Positions 1-9,345 of a stretch of DNA of 64,000 nt are shown here, piece by piece. The notes beneath the pieces are model-generated. The model was not told the origin of the DNA. It made no database searches and worked only from the letters and a program-made list of their open reading frames with translations. Numbering within the stretch: the first letter of the stretch is position 1; every line of letters begins with the position of its first letter. Made by a program: the position numbers and the translations under genes. The DNA is from Forficula auricularia (taxonomy: Eukaryota > Arthropoda > Insecta > Dermaptera > Forficulidae): the NCBI GenBank assembly GCA_024734495.1, contig JALMQS010000055.1:10573340-10637339 (forward strand), in the 5' to 3' direction.

Positions 1-213
1 GGGGTGTAGGGTAAAAAAATTAAAATATATGCCCCTTGTACCAAAGTCGACCAAATTTTGTATACAGTGGGCCCCCAGAAGTCTAAAAATTGGAAAAACT
101 AATCTCCCTACATGATTATAAATAATTTTATTATATATTAATTATAAGAGTGTGGCCCCCCAGGGTGTATGGTAAAGTCAAGTGGATGGCCACATCAGAA
201 CGTGTCAATTTAT
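1..213 (+). mobile_element. M1 non-autonomous element, 3' part
   Basis: This is the right-hand end of the commonest repeat in the window, here called M1. It holds part of one internal monomer (the stretch around 'accaaattttgtatac') and the conserved right end with 'gtatggtaaagtcaagtgg' followed by 'tggccacatcagaac'. The left part lies outside the window. M1 has no coding capacity in any copy here. The family assignment rests on about ten copies within this window; the superfamily is unknown. Confidence 0.8.
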
Positions 214-370
214 TTATCTTGAGACAGTTTTACTCTATAACTCAAAAACAGCTCATTATATGAAAAAAAGTTTCAAATAAAAGTTTATTTATATCAGGGA
301 CGAAACTAAACTACGCTATTGTTTCTCGACCTAGAACAAGCTTTTCAAGGATTTCAAGGTTAACTTCTGT

Positions 371-957
371 TTTTACTTTACCATACAGGGTATGGTCAAG
401 TATTGTAATCGTGCATGAAAAAAGTGTTTTTTTTCCTTCTTTTTTTTTGAAATATCTCAAAAACGGCTGAAAATATTTTGATTAAAAAAATTGAGCATAA
501 CCATGGCATTTCGCTCTACAAAAAAGCTCTAATAAGTGAACATAAAAAATTATATTTTTCGAGATAATAATTGTTTTGTCAAAATGTCTGTTAGTTAGTT
601 AGTCTGGTTGTCTGGTTGTCCGTTAGTCTGTGCGTTACCAAATTTTTGTGGACGAGCTAGCTCAAAAACTAGTGTGAATATCGAAACCAAATTTCACACG
701 TAGTTTTGGTTCATTGAAATTAAGAGCTGATTAGATTTTGGTGCAGATCGACCCAAAATTAAGGGGTGTGGGGTTAAAAATTAAAAATCTAGGCTATTTG
801 AGCCAACTCAACCAAATTTTGTATACATAATCAGTGCGACCCCAGAAGTCTAAAAATGCAAAAACTAACCGCCCAAAATTGGTGGGAGGGGGGGGGGGGG
901 GTCAAAAAATGAAAATATAGGCTCTTGTTCAAAACTCAACTAAATTTTTCCATTTAA
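371..957 (+). mobile_element. M1 element, 5' part
   Basis: The copy starts at the conserved left end (ACTTTACCATACA, then GGGTATGG) and runs through the usual M1 body, including 'aaaacggctgaaa' and 'gacgagctagctcaaaaact', into one internal monomer. It breaks off at about 957, before the right end. The adjoining DNA (966-990) resembles a decayed hammerhead from another element, so the truncation may mark a later insertion or recombination. Confidence 0.8.
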
Positions 958-1796
958 ATATGGAAACAACGTTTCGATGATTCAGGTAATTATTTTTATT
1001 TAATTGTATATAGTACATGGTTCAGACATTGTATGGACAAACAAACTGATGTCATTGAACGAAATAAATAGTTATATGAAATAATCTTAATTCAAATTAC
1101 GAATTACGTTACAACGACAATTAAATAAAAAAAGCTTTTTAAAAAAAAAATTAGGTTCTGCTTTTTCTTTCTTTATAACGGAAACTCTAATGGACCACAC
1201 GGCAATTTATTGGTTAATTATTATAATTTAGGCTGATTGTGCCTTTTAAATATTGCAATAGATAAGTAATATTTATTTATTTTTTTGAATTTACAGACTT
1301 CTATGTAACTGCTTCACGTAATCGGTTAGATAAGTTCCAGCATATGGTACTAATTAATTCAATACTTATTTTATCCTAATCAAAGTTCACAAATATTTAT
1401 CCCATTTAATTCCAAATCTTTTCGTAATCTATAACTAAAGGAAGGAAGTATTTTAAATTATAAATACTTTTAGAAACAAATGAGCCTCTCGACTCCCGAA
1501 ACATGTTCATCTCTTAGAAATTTTCCCATGAAGATGCAGACAGGCCCTCTGCTTTGACTGAAGTTTCTAGCTGGCCCTAATTGTCAAGAGAGCTTCATCT
1601 CAAATGTTAGTCTGTTGCAATTTGGCACTTGGGTTCGATTCTAGAGTGAATGAAAGCGCTTTTGATATTAAATAAAATTCAAACGTGTGCGGTTGGAGGA
1701 CCCCGTTAGGAACGAAGGGCCTTACGTTATTTTATCCCCCTTAAAAAATCACACTCCATAAATACTGGCTATTAATAATAATTGTATAACTCCATT
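958..1796. other. Gene-free AT-rich stretch
   Basis: No coding region was recognised. At 966-990 the minus strand has CTGA and a GAAACGTT segment like the helix III side of a hammerhead, but most of the core is missing. Around 1632-1642, GGTTCGATTCT resembles a tRNA B box, without a convincing A box or fold. The 1480-1740 part is richer in GC than its surroundings and unlike the other repeats seen here. Confidence 0.4.
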
Positions 1797-2618
1797 ATTA
1801 ATTTACCATACAGGGTATGGTCAATTATTGTAATCGTGGATGAAAAAAGTGTTTTTTTCCTTCTTTTTTTTCGAAATATCTCAAAAACGGCTGAAACTAT
1901 TTCGATTAAAAAAATTGAACGAAACCATGGCATTTCGCTCTACAAAAAAGCTCTAATAAGTAAACATCGAAAAAATTATATTTTTCGAAATAATAATTGT
2001 TTTGTCAAAATGTCTGTTACTCTGTTAGTTAGCCTGTGAGTTACCAAATTTTTTTGGACGAGCTAGCTCAAAAACTAGTGTGAATATCGAAACCAAATTT
2101 CACACGTAGTTTTGGTTCATTGAAATTAAGAGCTGATTAGATTTTGGTGCAGATCGACCCAAAATTAAGGGGGTGGGGGTTAAAAATTAAAAATCTAGGC
2201 CGTTTGAGCAAACTCAACCAAATTTTGTATACACAATCAGTGGGTCCCCAGAAGTATAAAAATGTAAAAACTAACCGCCCAAAATGGAGGGGGGGGGTCA
2301 AAAAAATGAAAATCTTGGCCATTTACCAAACTCAACCAAATTTTGTATACATAATCAGTGGGTCCCCAGAAGTATAAAAATTCAAAAACTAACCGCCCAA
2401 AATGGGGGGGGGTGTAGGGTCAAAAAATGAAAATCTTGGCAATTTACCAAACTCAACCAAATTTTGTATACATAATCAGTGTGCCCCTAGGAGTCTAAAA
2501 ATGCAAAAACTAACCCCTCCCCCTACATGATTATAAATAATTTGATTAAATATAAGTGAGGGGCCAGGTTGTATGGTAAAGTCAAGTGGATGGCCACATC
2601 AGAACACGTCAGCTTATT
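1797..2618 (+). mobile_element. M1 element, essentially complete
   Basis: Both family ends are present: 'atttaccatacagggtatgg' on the left and 'gtatggtaaagtcaagtgg' through 'aacacgtcagctta' on the right. The sequence TTTACCATACA recurs inverted near the right end, so the element has subterminal inverted repeats. Between them lie three tandem monomers of roughly 110 bp, each with a G-run of variable length. Apparent reading frames on both strands follow the monomer period and are not genes. No target-site duplication could be fixed. Confidence 0.85.
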
Positions 2619-2929
2619 TTTTTGAATATATTAAATATTGAAAACCAAAATGTGTATAAAATTACTATCTTTAGTTTTTAAAGTTGAGAATTATTTCAAT
2701 AACGCTATATGAAATTAATATTATTAAAATTTTTTACATTATCTAATCAAAATAAACCAATAACTACTCTATGATTAAAATGGCAATTTTTTTTTAGTTT
2801 TTTATTCAGGATTTTGGATTTAAATATCTTTTTATTTCTGGTTTGCCCTTCCAATACCATCTTTCAGGGGTATCCACAGAAAATTTTTCAGAATGGGGCA
2901 AATCTTTGGAGACAGATAATAATTATAAA
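2619..2929. other. Gene-free AT-rich stretch
   Basis: This is AT-rich DNA with no reading frame or repeat that I recognise. It separates M1 from the 3' end of the LINE on the minus strand. Confidence 0.4.
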
Positions 2930-4189
2930 TTATTAAATTTTTTTTCTACCCCTTGGCCTCGAGGAACTTGATGCCCATTTAGCCAGTCGTCACAGATTCA
3001 CGTCGAATAGGTGTATAAATAAATAAAATAAAACTAAATAAAACAAAACTAATTAAAACATAATAAACTAACAAAACAAATAACTAAAGTCGTCGGATTA
3101 TAGTTGGAAACCAATGGAAACTAAATGTTTAATAAAGGAGTCCGCAGTTGGCCCTCCTTGGTCTAGAGATGCTAATAGGATCTCTGCACATGTGGGTAAA
3201 TCATTTCTTCCTTTTATATTCAGGTATAAACGATCCATTTTTTGACTGTGTGTCACACAGCCCAGAAGTACGTGGTTAATATCGCCAATAGAAATGGAAT
3301 CACAAGAGCAGTATGGATTATTTCTCTGGCCGATTTTGTGTAGGTATGCAGGTGTTATTGCATGTCCTAGTCTAAGTCGTATAATGTGAACTTTCAGTTT
3401 TCGATGAAGATCGAAGTTTTCAAACCACGGACGAACCGGGATTCTCGGACATACATTAAAGAAATGACGACCTTTTACCATACTTGATGACGACCACATA
3501 TTCTGCCAACACCAGTAAATTCTCTTCTTGATTATTGAACGGATATCATTGGGCGTTAGATCAAATGAGTGTGGAATACCATCGGTTAGACAGGCCAGCC
3601 TATCAACCTCCTCATTTCCCGTAATGCCAGTGTGACTAGGTATCCATAGAATTTCAATTTCTTTCCCATCAACCCTGAGTTTATTTAATTCCTCTATAAT
3701 ATCTAAAATAATATAGGAAGGGTTTTTGTTTTTGGGGAAACCATTAATTGCCTTTAAAATCCCCAACGAGTCAGTACAGACCAGAAATTTGTTATAATCA
3801 TGAACATTTCTAATATATTGAACGGCCCTCAGAATGGCGAAGCCTTCGGCTGAATAGATGGAGGTTTCGAGTGGAAGTTTAAATATTTCCTTGAAACTTT
3901 TATTTGGACACCACAGAGCCGCGCCTACATGGGAGGCATTTCTGGACCCGTCTGTATAAATGAAAAGGTGGTCTTTGAATTTGGATTGAGTAAAATCCAA
4001 AAAAACTGAATTCATATTAGGATTACCTCTGCGGCAAGGGAGAGTGTGGGTTTTTATTTTATGGATTTGGTTTACATAATCGTAAGAGAATATCGGGAAT
4101 TTGGAAAACGTTTTCAATTTATAAGAGCCATTTTCGAGTTGGGAGAATCTTTTTGCAAAAGGGTAAGTTTCTTCAGGAGTTCGGGGAAA
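2930..4189 (-). mobile_element. Non-LTR retrotransposon 3' end (RNase H-bearing LINE)
   Basis: This is a 5'-truncated LINE on the minus strand. It contains the RNase H and C-terminal zinc-knuckle part of ORF2 (3098-4189), then a 3' region of about 165 bp that is A/T-rich after the stop. A LINE whose ORF2 ends in RNase H plus a CCHC-like motif fits the I/R1/Jockey-type groups; the exact clade is not resolved. Upstream of 4190 there is no recognisable reverse transcriptase, so the copy is dead on arrival or truncated. Confidence 0.8.
3098..4189 (-). CDS. LINE ORF2 C-terminal fragment: RNase H domain
   Basis: The frame is open from an upstream stop at 4190-4192 to a TAA at 3098-3100, about 363 codons. 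It is a partial ORF2 and has no true start; an internal TTG at 4117 gives 339 residues. RNase H would degrade the RNA strand of the RNA/DNA hybrid during element replication. Counting from that TTG, the catalytic set is visible: YTDGS (D56), SAEG (E91), TDS (D116) and GNEEVDRLA (D172), with WIPSHTG before the last. A C-x-C-x9-H-x4-C knuckle (C270, C272, H282, C287) follows. No stop or frameshift breaks the domain, so the insertion is fairly young. Expression is unlikely. Confidence 0.85.
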   Translation of the reverse strand, partial: FPRTPEETYPFAKRFSQLENGSYKLKTFSKFPIFSYDYVNQIHKIKTHTLPCRRGNPNMNSVFLDFTQSKFKDHLFIYTDGSRNASHVGAALWCPNKSFKEIFKLPLETSIYSAEGFAILRAVQYIRNVHDYNKFLVCTDSLGILKAINGFPKNKNPSYIILDIIEELNKLRVDGKEIEILWIPSHTGITGNEEVDRLACLTDGIPHSFDLTPNDIRSIIKKRIYWCWQNMWSSSSMVKGRHFFNVCPRIPVRPWFENFDLHRKLKVHIIRLRLGHAITPAYLHKIGQRNNPYCSCDSISIGDINHVLLGCVTHSQKMDRLYLNIKGRNDLPTCAEILLASLDQGGPTADSFIKHLVSIGFQL

Positions 4190-4490
4190 TTAATTTAGGA
4201 ATTAAATTTTTATTTAAATATTTAGTTTTTTTACTTTTTTTTCACAAGTAGAATACACTAATACAGTAGTGCTTGAATATAAAAACACTTATGGTACATT
4301 AAACATAGTTTAGTGAATCCGGTCCGGAAGTCAGGGCTTTTACAGAATTTTTTATCCGATTTCATTCTTGTCCCCCACCCTGTGGACCTCCATGCATTCT
4401 TTGATATTATGGATTTGAAGTTTTTTAGAGTGAAGCTGGCATCCATGGAGCGTAATCAAGAGAAGGGGTTGTAGTTATTAAAGGATTAAC
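4190..4490. other. Gene-free stretch upstream of LINE
   Basis: No recognised coding sequence or repeat was found. A 62-codon minus-strand frame (4258-4446) has no family signature. Confidence 0.35.
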
Positions 4491-4827
4491 TACCGGGAAT
4501 AACACAAAGAGAAACAAAGAGGCTGTCCTCTGCTTGATGCAAATAAACATATACACATATATTTTTTTCAATAGTTTTCAATATCCATATGATATTGAGT
4601 CCATGAAAAACATTTATAATTAAAGAAAGACTGATGATGAAGACCAAGTCTTCGAAACTATAGTCTCAAACAAATAAATAATATATATACAGATATATCA
4701 TCTCGAGATATATATGTGTGTATGTTTATTTGCATCAAGCAGAGGACAACCTCTTTGTTTCTCTTTGTGAATCAACAACTCTGCTACTCTCGGCAAAACA
4801 AAAACTTTTCAATTATACCGGGAATAA
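4491..4827 (+). mobile_element. Fold-back PLE terminal-repeat element, subfamily B, with TSD
   Basis: A 313-bp insert (4503-4815) is flanked by an exact 12-bp direct repeat, TACCGGGAATAA, at 4491-4502 and 4816-4827. The insert is an inverted pair: the left arm (4503-4560) is the reverse complement of the right arm (about 4700-4790), sharing 'gcatcaagcagaggac' and 'gtttctctttgtg'. A hammerhead core lies between them at 4624-4672. There is no coding sequence. I infer a short non-autonomous derivative of a Penelope-like element mobilised in trans. Confidence 0.75.
4624..4672 (+). ncRNA. Hammerhead ribozyme motif (subfamily B)
   Basis: CTGATGA at 4631-4637 is followed by one unpaired T, helix II GAAGAC/GTCTTC with loop CAA, GAAA, the palindromic helix III ACTATAGT, and a cleavage C at 4665. 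Helix I is weak by eye. Confidence 0.7.
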
Positions 4828-5224
4828 ACTGAAAGGAGGTGATAAGAAACTTATTTCCCGTGTTTGAGCCCACAACATGGCTTATTGGATGGTTTTTGAG
4901 CTGGGGTAGCATAAAGGGCCTCTATAGTATATTTAGTTCTACCAACACTAATATGAGCCCTTTGAATGAGAAACAAAAGTTGATATTATTGTGTTTGTTA
5001 AACATAAGACAAAAACTCAAGGACGAATTCATAAAAACGTTTTCAAAATTTTTAATTTTTCTCCCGTGATTTTTGTGCCAATTGTTATGCAAATTTGTTA
5101 AATGTTGTGGTCATTTTCATCAGTTCTTTTAGATTACCATATTAAATTATCATTCATGTAATAAAAATATTGTGTTGCTAGAAAACCCTGTATCATAGAA
5201 AATAGGCGATTTTTAAAAATCATC
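4828..5224. other. Gene-free stretch
   Basis: A 76-codon plus-strand frame at 4839-5069 has no recognisable domain. This DNA is the target flank of the two neighbouring PLE insertions, and nothing else is seen. Confidence 0.35.
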
Positions 5225-5289
5225 AAAGATATAATTTTGAAGGAGACAATAAAAGAGTGTGTCTTCTGCTGGAATTATAAATTTTATTT

Positions 5290-5350
5290 ATTTATAAGGA
5301 GACTATAGTTTCGAGGGTTTTGCCCTCTTCATCAGTCTATTACAATGGAT
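5290..5350 (-). ncRNA. Hammerhead ribozyme motif (subfamily A), downstream pLTR
   Basis: Read on the minus strand: CTGATGA (5335-5329), an extra A, helix II GAGGG/CCCTC, GAAA, palindromic ACTATAGT, and cleavage C at 5302 followed by TCC. Helix I pairs GA with TC and then, after an internal loop, about six further A/U-rich pairs. It is in the sense orientation relative to the PLE coding fragment. Confidence 0.8.
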
Positions 5351-5486
5351 TCACAGGAATTAATTTATGAATGAAAGGTTAAAATCTTTCATGTGGTTAG
5401 GTATAGAAATTATACAGGGTGGGCAAGTTAAGAATTGAAATTTATACTTGTTTTATTATTTTGGCTGTAGGTGGCGTTCGTGAAGT

Positions 5487-6070
5487 TTATATTTTACCGG
5501 CTATTTTTAAAACAAAGCTTTCGGGAATTTCTATTTTCCGATTTAAGAATTTTTTTGGTGAATTATTGTATGATTTTAAAATTTCTAACGATTCGAAAAT
5601 ACTAATTTTTAAGGTATCTAATCCTGATCTAATTAATTTAATATTTGATTCATCTGGAAAACAATGTTTCTCGGAGATTAAATGGTCTGCAAATGCACTA
5701 TGCCCCGAACCCCCTTTAAAAACTCGTTTGTGTTCCGAAATGCGTGTGTTTAATTTTCGTTCTGTTTCTCCTATATAGGTCGAATCACATTCTCCACATG
5801 TTATGGAATAGACACCTTTTTGTCCATTTTTTGAATTTTGTTTTTCTTATTATTGCTAATATCAGATCCCAATGTTCTAGAGGATTTGAAATTAGTTTGA
5901 TATCCTAAAGTTTTGAATTTTGATTTTAAAGTTTCCGAAATTTTTCCATAGTACGGGATTATTAATTTTGGTTTTGATTCTGGCTCGGACATTTGGGAAT
6001 AAATCAGAACTTGCCCACCCTGTATAATTTCTTTACCTAACCACTTGAACGATTTTAACCTTTCATTCAT
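5487..6070 (-). pseudogene. PLE protein C-terminus: GIY-YIG endonuclease (frameshifted)
   Basis: The first part (6070-5801) reads into the PLE linker region (IIPYYGKISETLKSKFKTLG). A one-base frameshift near 5810 moves the frame, after which GVYSITCGEC and TYIGETER give the GIY and YIG motifs, followed by RISEHKRVF and HLISEKH. The stop is TAA at 5487-5489. GIY-YIG is the nicking endonuclease of EN+ Penelope-like elements, used for target-primed insertion. The apparent ATG start lies in the inverted pLTR, so it is not a native start. The plus-strand frame over the same DNA is a shadow. Confidence 0.85.
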
Positions 6071-6090
6071 AAATCAATTCCTGTGAATCC

Positions 6091-6146
6091 ATTTTAATAG
6101 ACTGATGAAGAGGGCAAAGCCCTCGAAACTATAGTCTCGTTATAAA
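6091..6146 (+). ncRNA. Hammerhead ribozyme motif (subfamily A), upstream pLTR
   Basis: CTGATGA at 6102-6108, extra A, helix II GAGGGC/GCCCTC with loop AAA, GAAA, helix III ACTATAGT, cleavage after C6136. Helix I: 'taataga' pairs with 'tcgttata' across a small internal loop. It is antisense to the PLE coding fragment. Confidence 0.8.
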
Positions 6147-6509
6147 TAAATAAAATTTATAATTCCAGCAGAAGACACACTCTTTTATTGTCTCCTTCAA
6201 TATAAAAAAATTCTGCTACTTTCGGCAAAAACTTTCATTTTAAAGATATAATTATTCATAAAATAACCCAAAGAATCACTTCTTGAATTTTCACGGTATG
6301 TTAAACAAATATCCTGTATATATGAAGTGTATTATGTTATATATAATGTAATGCTTATTTTCAAGAAAAAGTCGAAGTTGAGATATGAGTATGTTCGAAG
6401 ATAGAAAATGTCTACCATATAATGTACATATCATGGACATACCCAGGGGGAGATGTGACCTGAGTCTCTAGAAAACATATTCTTTATATAGGTACAATCG
6501 TAAACCTTG

Positions 6510-7222
6510 AAAATAATTTTTAAGAAAAAAATAAATCCGACTTCAGAAAATTAAATGAAACAAATAAAATACACTAAAAGGTATAAAATAATTATTATCC
6601 TATTTAGTTACAACTAAACGACGAAATATTAACATGAAATTACTTTTTGAAGTCGGTGCCAAACATATACCTTTTATGAGTCGCACTCGACGGATCTTAC
6701 TTAGTACGTGTGGCGGGTACTCTCGCTTATAGATATAGTTTGTTTGGCACCGAGTTCAAAAAGCAATTTCATGTTAATATTTCGTCGTTTAGTTGTAACT
6801 AAATAAAATAAAAATTATTTTATACCTTTTAGTGTATTTTATTTGTTGCATTTAATTTTTTGAAGTCGGTTTTATTTTTTTTCTTAAAAATTATTTTTAT
6901 TTTTCTCTTTTTAGTGATGTTATTAATAGTGATCATATCCTCAGAACTTGACCAAATTAATATGACACCATCCCCAAGACACCCCCTTTCCAATAAAAAA
7001 AAGAATCATCGAAATCGGTTTATAAACAAAGAAGTTAGGCCTGAACAAACCTAACAAAAAAAGGTCAAAAACAAAACGGGACCAATCGGAAGCAAGACTG
7101 AACCCAACGCAATTTTTTTTTTCAAAATCGGTTCACAATTGGCGGAGATTTGAGGTAACATACGCACAAAAAAAAAATTCAGTCGAATAGAGAACCTCCT
7201 CCTTTTTTGAAGTCGGTTAAAA
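6510..7222. mobile_element. T element (GAAGTCGGTT ends), copy B
   Basis: A large inverted pair (about 6515-6640 and 6750-6890) shares 'aaacaaataaaatacacta' and 'tttagttacaactaaacg'; one arm end reads CCGACTTC. The right end (7185-7220) reads 'cctcctccttttttgaagtc' followed by GGTTAA. A second copy at 18056-18797 has the same structure in the opposite orientation. There is no transposase. Superfamily is not assigned. Confidence 0.7.
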
Positions 7223-7505
7223 AATCGAATATAAAATATATTTAAAAGCCCACAAATATATTTATTGGGCAAACTTCAAGATTCTTGAAGAAAAGAATAA
7301 AAGAACATGTGTCATGGATCAATGGGAACAAGCTGGTCTCCGCTTTCTCTTCATGCTATCGACAATAAACATAGTGTCGATTTTGAAGGCGTGAAAAATT
7401 CTAGATTATCAAATGAATTGGACCAAGAGGAAGATAAAAGAATCGCTTTATAAGATGAAGAAGGAGGTATCAGCCAAAGATGGAATCACTGGGTTCAACA
7501 AAACA

Positions 7506-7562
7506 CCCTTAATAAGACGTTTCGGCCTGAATTCCATTTGGCCATCTTCAGTCCATTAGGAG
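7506..7562 (-). ncRNA. Hammerhead ribozyme motif (subfamily C)
   Basis: Minus strand: CTGAAGA (7551-7545), extra T, helix II GGCC/GGCC with a long A/T-rich loop, GAAA, palindromic ACGT, cleavage C at 7516. Helix I is short with a bulge. Confidence 0.65.
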
Positions 7563-7774
7563 TTATACACAAAATGCGGTACACATATGTGATCGAACCA
7601 AGCCTTGTAAAAAAAAAAAAAAAAAAAAAAAAATTAGCTTTATGTAAATTTATAACGTGCCTGGACCCAAAAGTTTCAGAAATGGCACGTTATAAATTTA
7701 CATTAAGCTAATTTTTTTTTATTTTTGACAAGGCTTGGTTCGATCACATATGTGTACCGCATTTTGTGTATAAC

Positions 7775-7830
7775 TCCTAATTGACTGAAGATGGCCAAAT
7801 AAAATTCAGGCTTAAACGTCTTATTAAAGG
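7775..7830 (+). ncRNA. Decayed hammerhead (subfamily C partner arm)
   Basis: CTGAAGA at 7785-7791 and ACGTC ending at 7820 are kept, but the GGCC helix has become GGCT and GAAA has become TAAA. This is probably inactive. Confidence 0.5.
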
Positions 7831-8086
7831 TGTTTTATTGAACCCAGTGATTCCATCCTTGGCTGATACCTCCTCCTTCATCTAGTACAGTTTCATCACA
7901 GCCACGAACTCTAACAAGAATCGCTTTATATATTGAAAAATATTGATGAATGTGTTAATTTTAAAATGGATTCAGAAAAGTATCAGAATCCTATAGTCTT
8001 ATACTGTCATTGCTGTGAATGTGGTTGTTTTGTTTAATTGTATTGCTTGGGCACGTATTAATGTTTATATATAAGAAAAATGTAAT

Positions 8087-8380
8087 GAAGGTATGTATTA
8101 AATTGAAAGTTTTTGCCGAGAGTAGCAGAATTTTTATATATTGAAGGAGACAATAAAAGAGTGTGTCTTCTGCTGGAATTACAAATTTTATTTATTTATA
8201 ACGAGACTATAGTTTTAAATTAATAAAATAATTTATAAATTAATTCCTGTGAATACATTGTAATAGACTGATGAAGAGGGCAAAGCCCTCGAAACTATAG
8301 TCTCGTTATAAATAAATAAAATTTATAATTCCAGCAGAAGACACACTCTTTTATTGTCTCCTTCAAGAAGGTATGTATTA
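8087..8380 (+). mobile_element. Fold-back pLTR element, subfamily A, with 14-bp TSD
   Basis: A 266-bp insert (8101-8366) lies between exact copies of GAAGGTATGTATTA (8087-8100 and 8367-8380). It begins with 'tttttgccgagagtagcag', contains inverted arms ('gtgtgtcttctgctgg' and its complement), and keeps one hammerhead in the right arm. The left arm lost its hammerhead at about 8217. There is no coding sequence. Confidence 0.85.
8256..8312 (+). ncRNA. Hammerhead ribozyme motif (subfamily A)
   Basis: CTGATGA at 8268-8274, extra A, GAGGGC/GCCCTC helix II, GAAA, ACTATAGT, cleavage after C8302. It is identical in core to the copy at 6102. Confidence 0.8.
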
Positions 8381-8791
8381 TTAGAAAAATGAATTGACTC
8401 TTAATGAATTTCTAGAATAGCTTTGTTTGTAATAATAGTTTTATTTAATTGAGAATTGATTACGTAATATGATAATTAAGAAAAAATAAAAATAATATTT
8501 CAATTGATCATCAGTTTAAAATTGATTCTAGTCAATGATAAATGTTTTTTATGAATTATTGCTATATTTGATTGATATAAATGTGTGATATATCTATATT
8601 AATACTCGTAAGTTAAGAATGGTTATTGTTAGAGTTCGTGGCTGTGATGAAATTGTACTAGTAGAAGGAGGAGGTATCAGCCAAAGATGGAATCACTGGG
8701 TTCAATAAAACACCTTTAAGTAACTTATGAGGAGAATTTTCTAGGTTAGGTTTCACAAAAGAAAATATTAAAACAAATGTATGTTTTTTTG

Positions 8792-8848
8792 AGTTTGATT
8801 CACTCGATATATATTTCGGGTTATTAGCCCATCATCAGGAGTTCAAAT
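8792..8848 (-). ncRNA. Hammerhead ribozyme motif (subfamily D)
   Basis: Minus strand: CTGATGA (8838-8832), extra T, helix II GGG/CCC, GAAA, helix III ATATATAT, cleavage C at 8806. Helix I is the best in the window: ACTC pairs with GAGT, then TTTGA pairs with TCAAA across a three-base internal loop. Confidence 0.8.
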
Positions 8849-9007
8849 GAAAACTGAATACAAATTTGTAAAAACATTCAACAGGTAAAATTTTGAGAAA
8901 GAAGAGTACGTTCAGAATTTTTTTTTTTTTTTTTTTTTTTAATATAAACAAAATGTTATTATTTAAAATAAAAAAATTAAAATTAAAAACAAAATTACCT
9001 TTAATAC

Positions 9008-9065
9008 CTTTAATAAGACGTTTCGGCCTGAATTTTATTTGGCCATCTTCAGTCAATTAGGAGTT
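9008..9065 (-). ncRNA. Hammerhead ribozyme motif (subfamily C)
   Basis: Minus strand CTGAAGA (9052-9046), extra T, GGCC/GGCC helix II, GAAA, palindromic ACGT and cleavage C at 9017. This is a second copy of the 7506-7562 motif. Confidence 0.65.
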
Positions 9066-9294
9066 ATACACAAAATGCGGTACACATATGTGATCGAACC
9101 AAGCCTTGTCAAAAATACAAATTTTTTTAGCTTCATGTGAATTTATAACGTGCCCGGACCCAAAAGTTTCAAAATACAGAGTGACCATTTCCAGATCTTG
9201 AACGAAATTGTATGTATGAATTCAAACTTCTATATTTGTTTTATTATGTAACTGTTTTAAAAAAAATTGACGAAATATTTCATTTTTCAAATTT

Positions 9295-9345
9295 TAGTAA
9301 TTCTGAAGATGGTCAACCAGTGGTGACCGAAACTGTTTAGTGAAT
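9295..9345 (+). ncRNA. Hammerhead-like motif (separate subfamily)
   Basis: CTGAAGA at 9303-9309, extra T, a perfect five-pair helix II GGTCA/TGACC, GAAA, then ACTGTTTAG. Helix III and H17 are ambiguous, so activity is doubtful, but the compensating helix II is strong. Confidence 0.5.

Larger units (their letters stand above)
5225..6253 (-). mobile_element. Penelope-like element fragment PLE-A1 with inverted pLTRs and TSD
   Basis: A 1,005-bp insert (5237-6241) is flanked by an exact 12-bp repeat, AAAGATATAATT (5225-5236 and 6242-6253). The ends are inverted copies of one terminal repeat (5239-5430 and 6009-6202, about 190 bp each), both carrying a hammerhead. Between them is only the C-terminal GIY-YIG part of the PLE protein on the minus strand. 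Reverse transcriptase is absent, as expected for a strongly 5'-truncated copy. The outer end carries 'ctgctactttcggcaaaaa', shared with the other subfamily A copies. Confidence 0.85.
7438..7930. mobile_element. Fold-back pLTR element, subfamily C, with 15-bp TSD
   Basis: The insert 7453-7915 is flanked by an exact 15-bp repeat, AAGAATCGCTTTATA (7438-7452 and 7916-7930). Its arms of about 200 bp are inverted copies ('ggtatcagccaaagatggaa' near 7468 and its complement near 7860). The centre near 7675 holds an A-run of about 23 and the arm tips 'ggcacgttataaatttac'. Each arm carries a hammerhead core. It interrupts the PLE-2 reading frame. Confidence 0.85.
7240..7957 (+). pseudogene. PLE-2 GIY-YIG endonuclease C-terminal fragment, interrupted
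   Basis: On the plus strand, 7247-7320 reads the second half of a GIY-YIG domain (FIGQTSRFLKKRIKEHVSW). After a small frameshift near 7335, the family tail continues to DKRIAL at 7452. There a fold-back element (7453-7915) has been inserted. Downstream of the second copy of its target duplication the frame resumes (YIEKY, then stop at about 7954). The GVY half is lost because element T abuts at 7222. The sequence differs clearly from PLE-A and PLE-3, so it is a separate lineage. Confidence 0.75.
8627..9180 (-). mobile_element. Subfamily C pLTR element, split by a subfamily D insertion
   Basis: 8627-8716 matches the outer arm of the element at 7453-7915, including 'gttagagttcgtggctgtg'. Its continuation ('aataagacgtttcggcctg') resumes at about 9010. 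Between them is a different pLTR (8717-9002). ACCTTTAA occurs at both junctions and is a plausible short target duplication. Confidence 0.7.

Noticed and set aside
966..990. Hammerhead on the minus strand
   Set aside because: Only CTGA and GAAACGTT remain; core and helix II are missing.
1480..1740. tRNA-derived SINE
   Set aside because: A B-box-like GGTTCGATTCT is present, but no A box at the expected distance and no second copy in the window.
5419..5778. 119-codon plus-strand frame
   Set aside because: It is the complement of the PLE GIY-YIG coding fragment, which carries the recognisable motifs.
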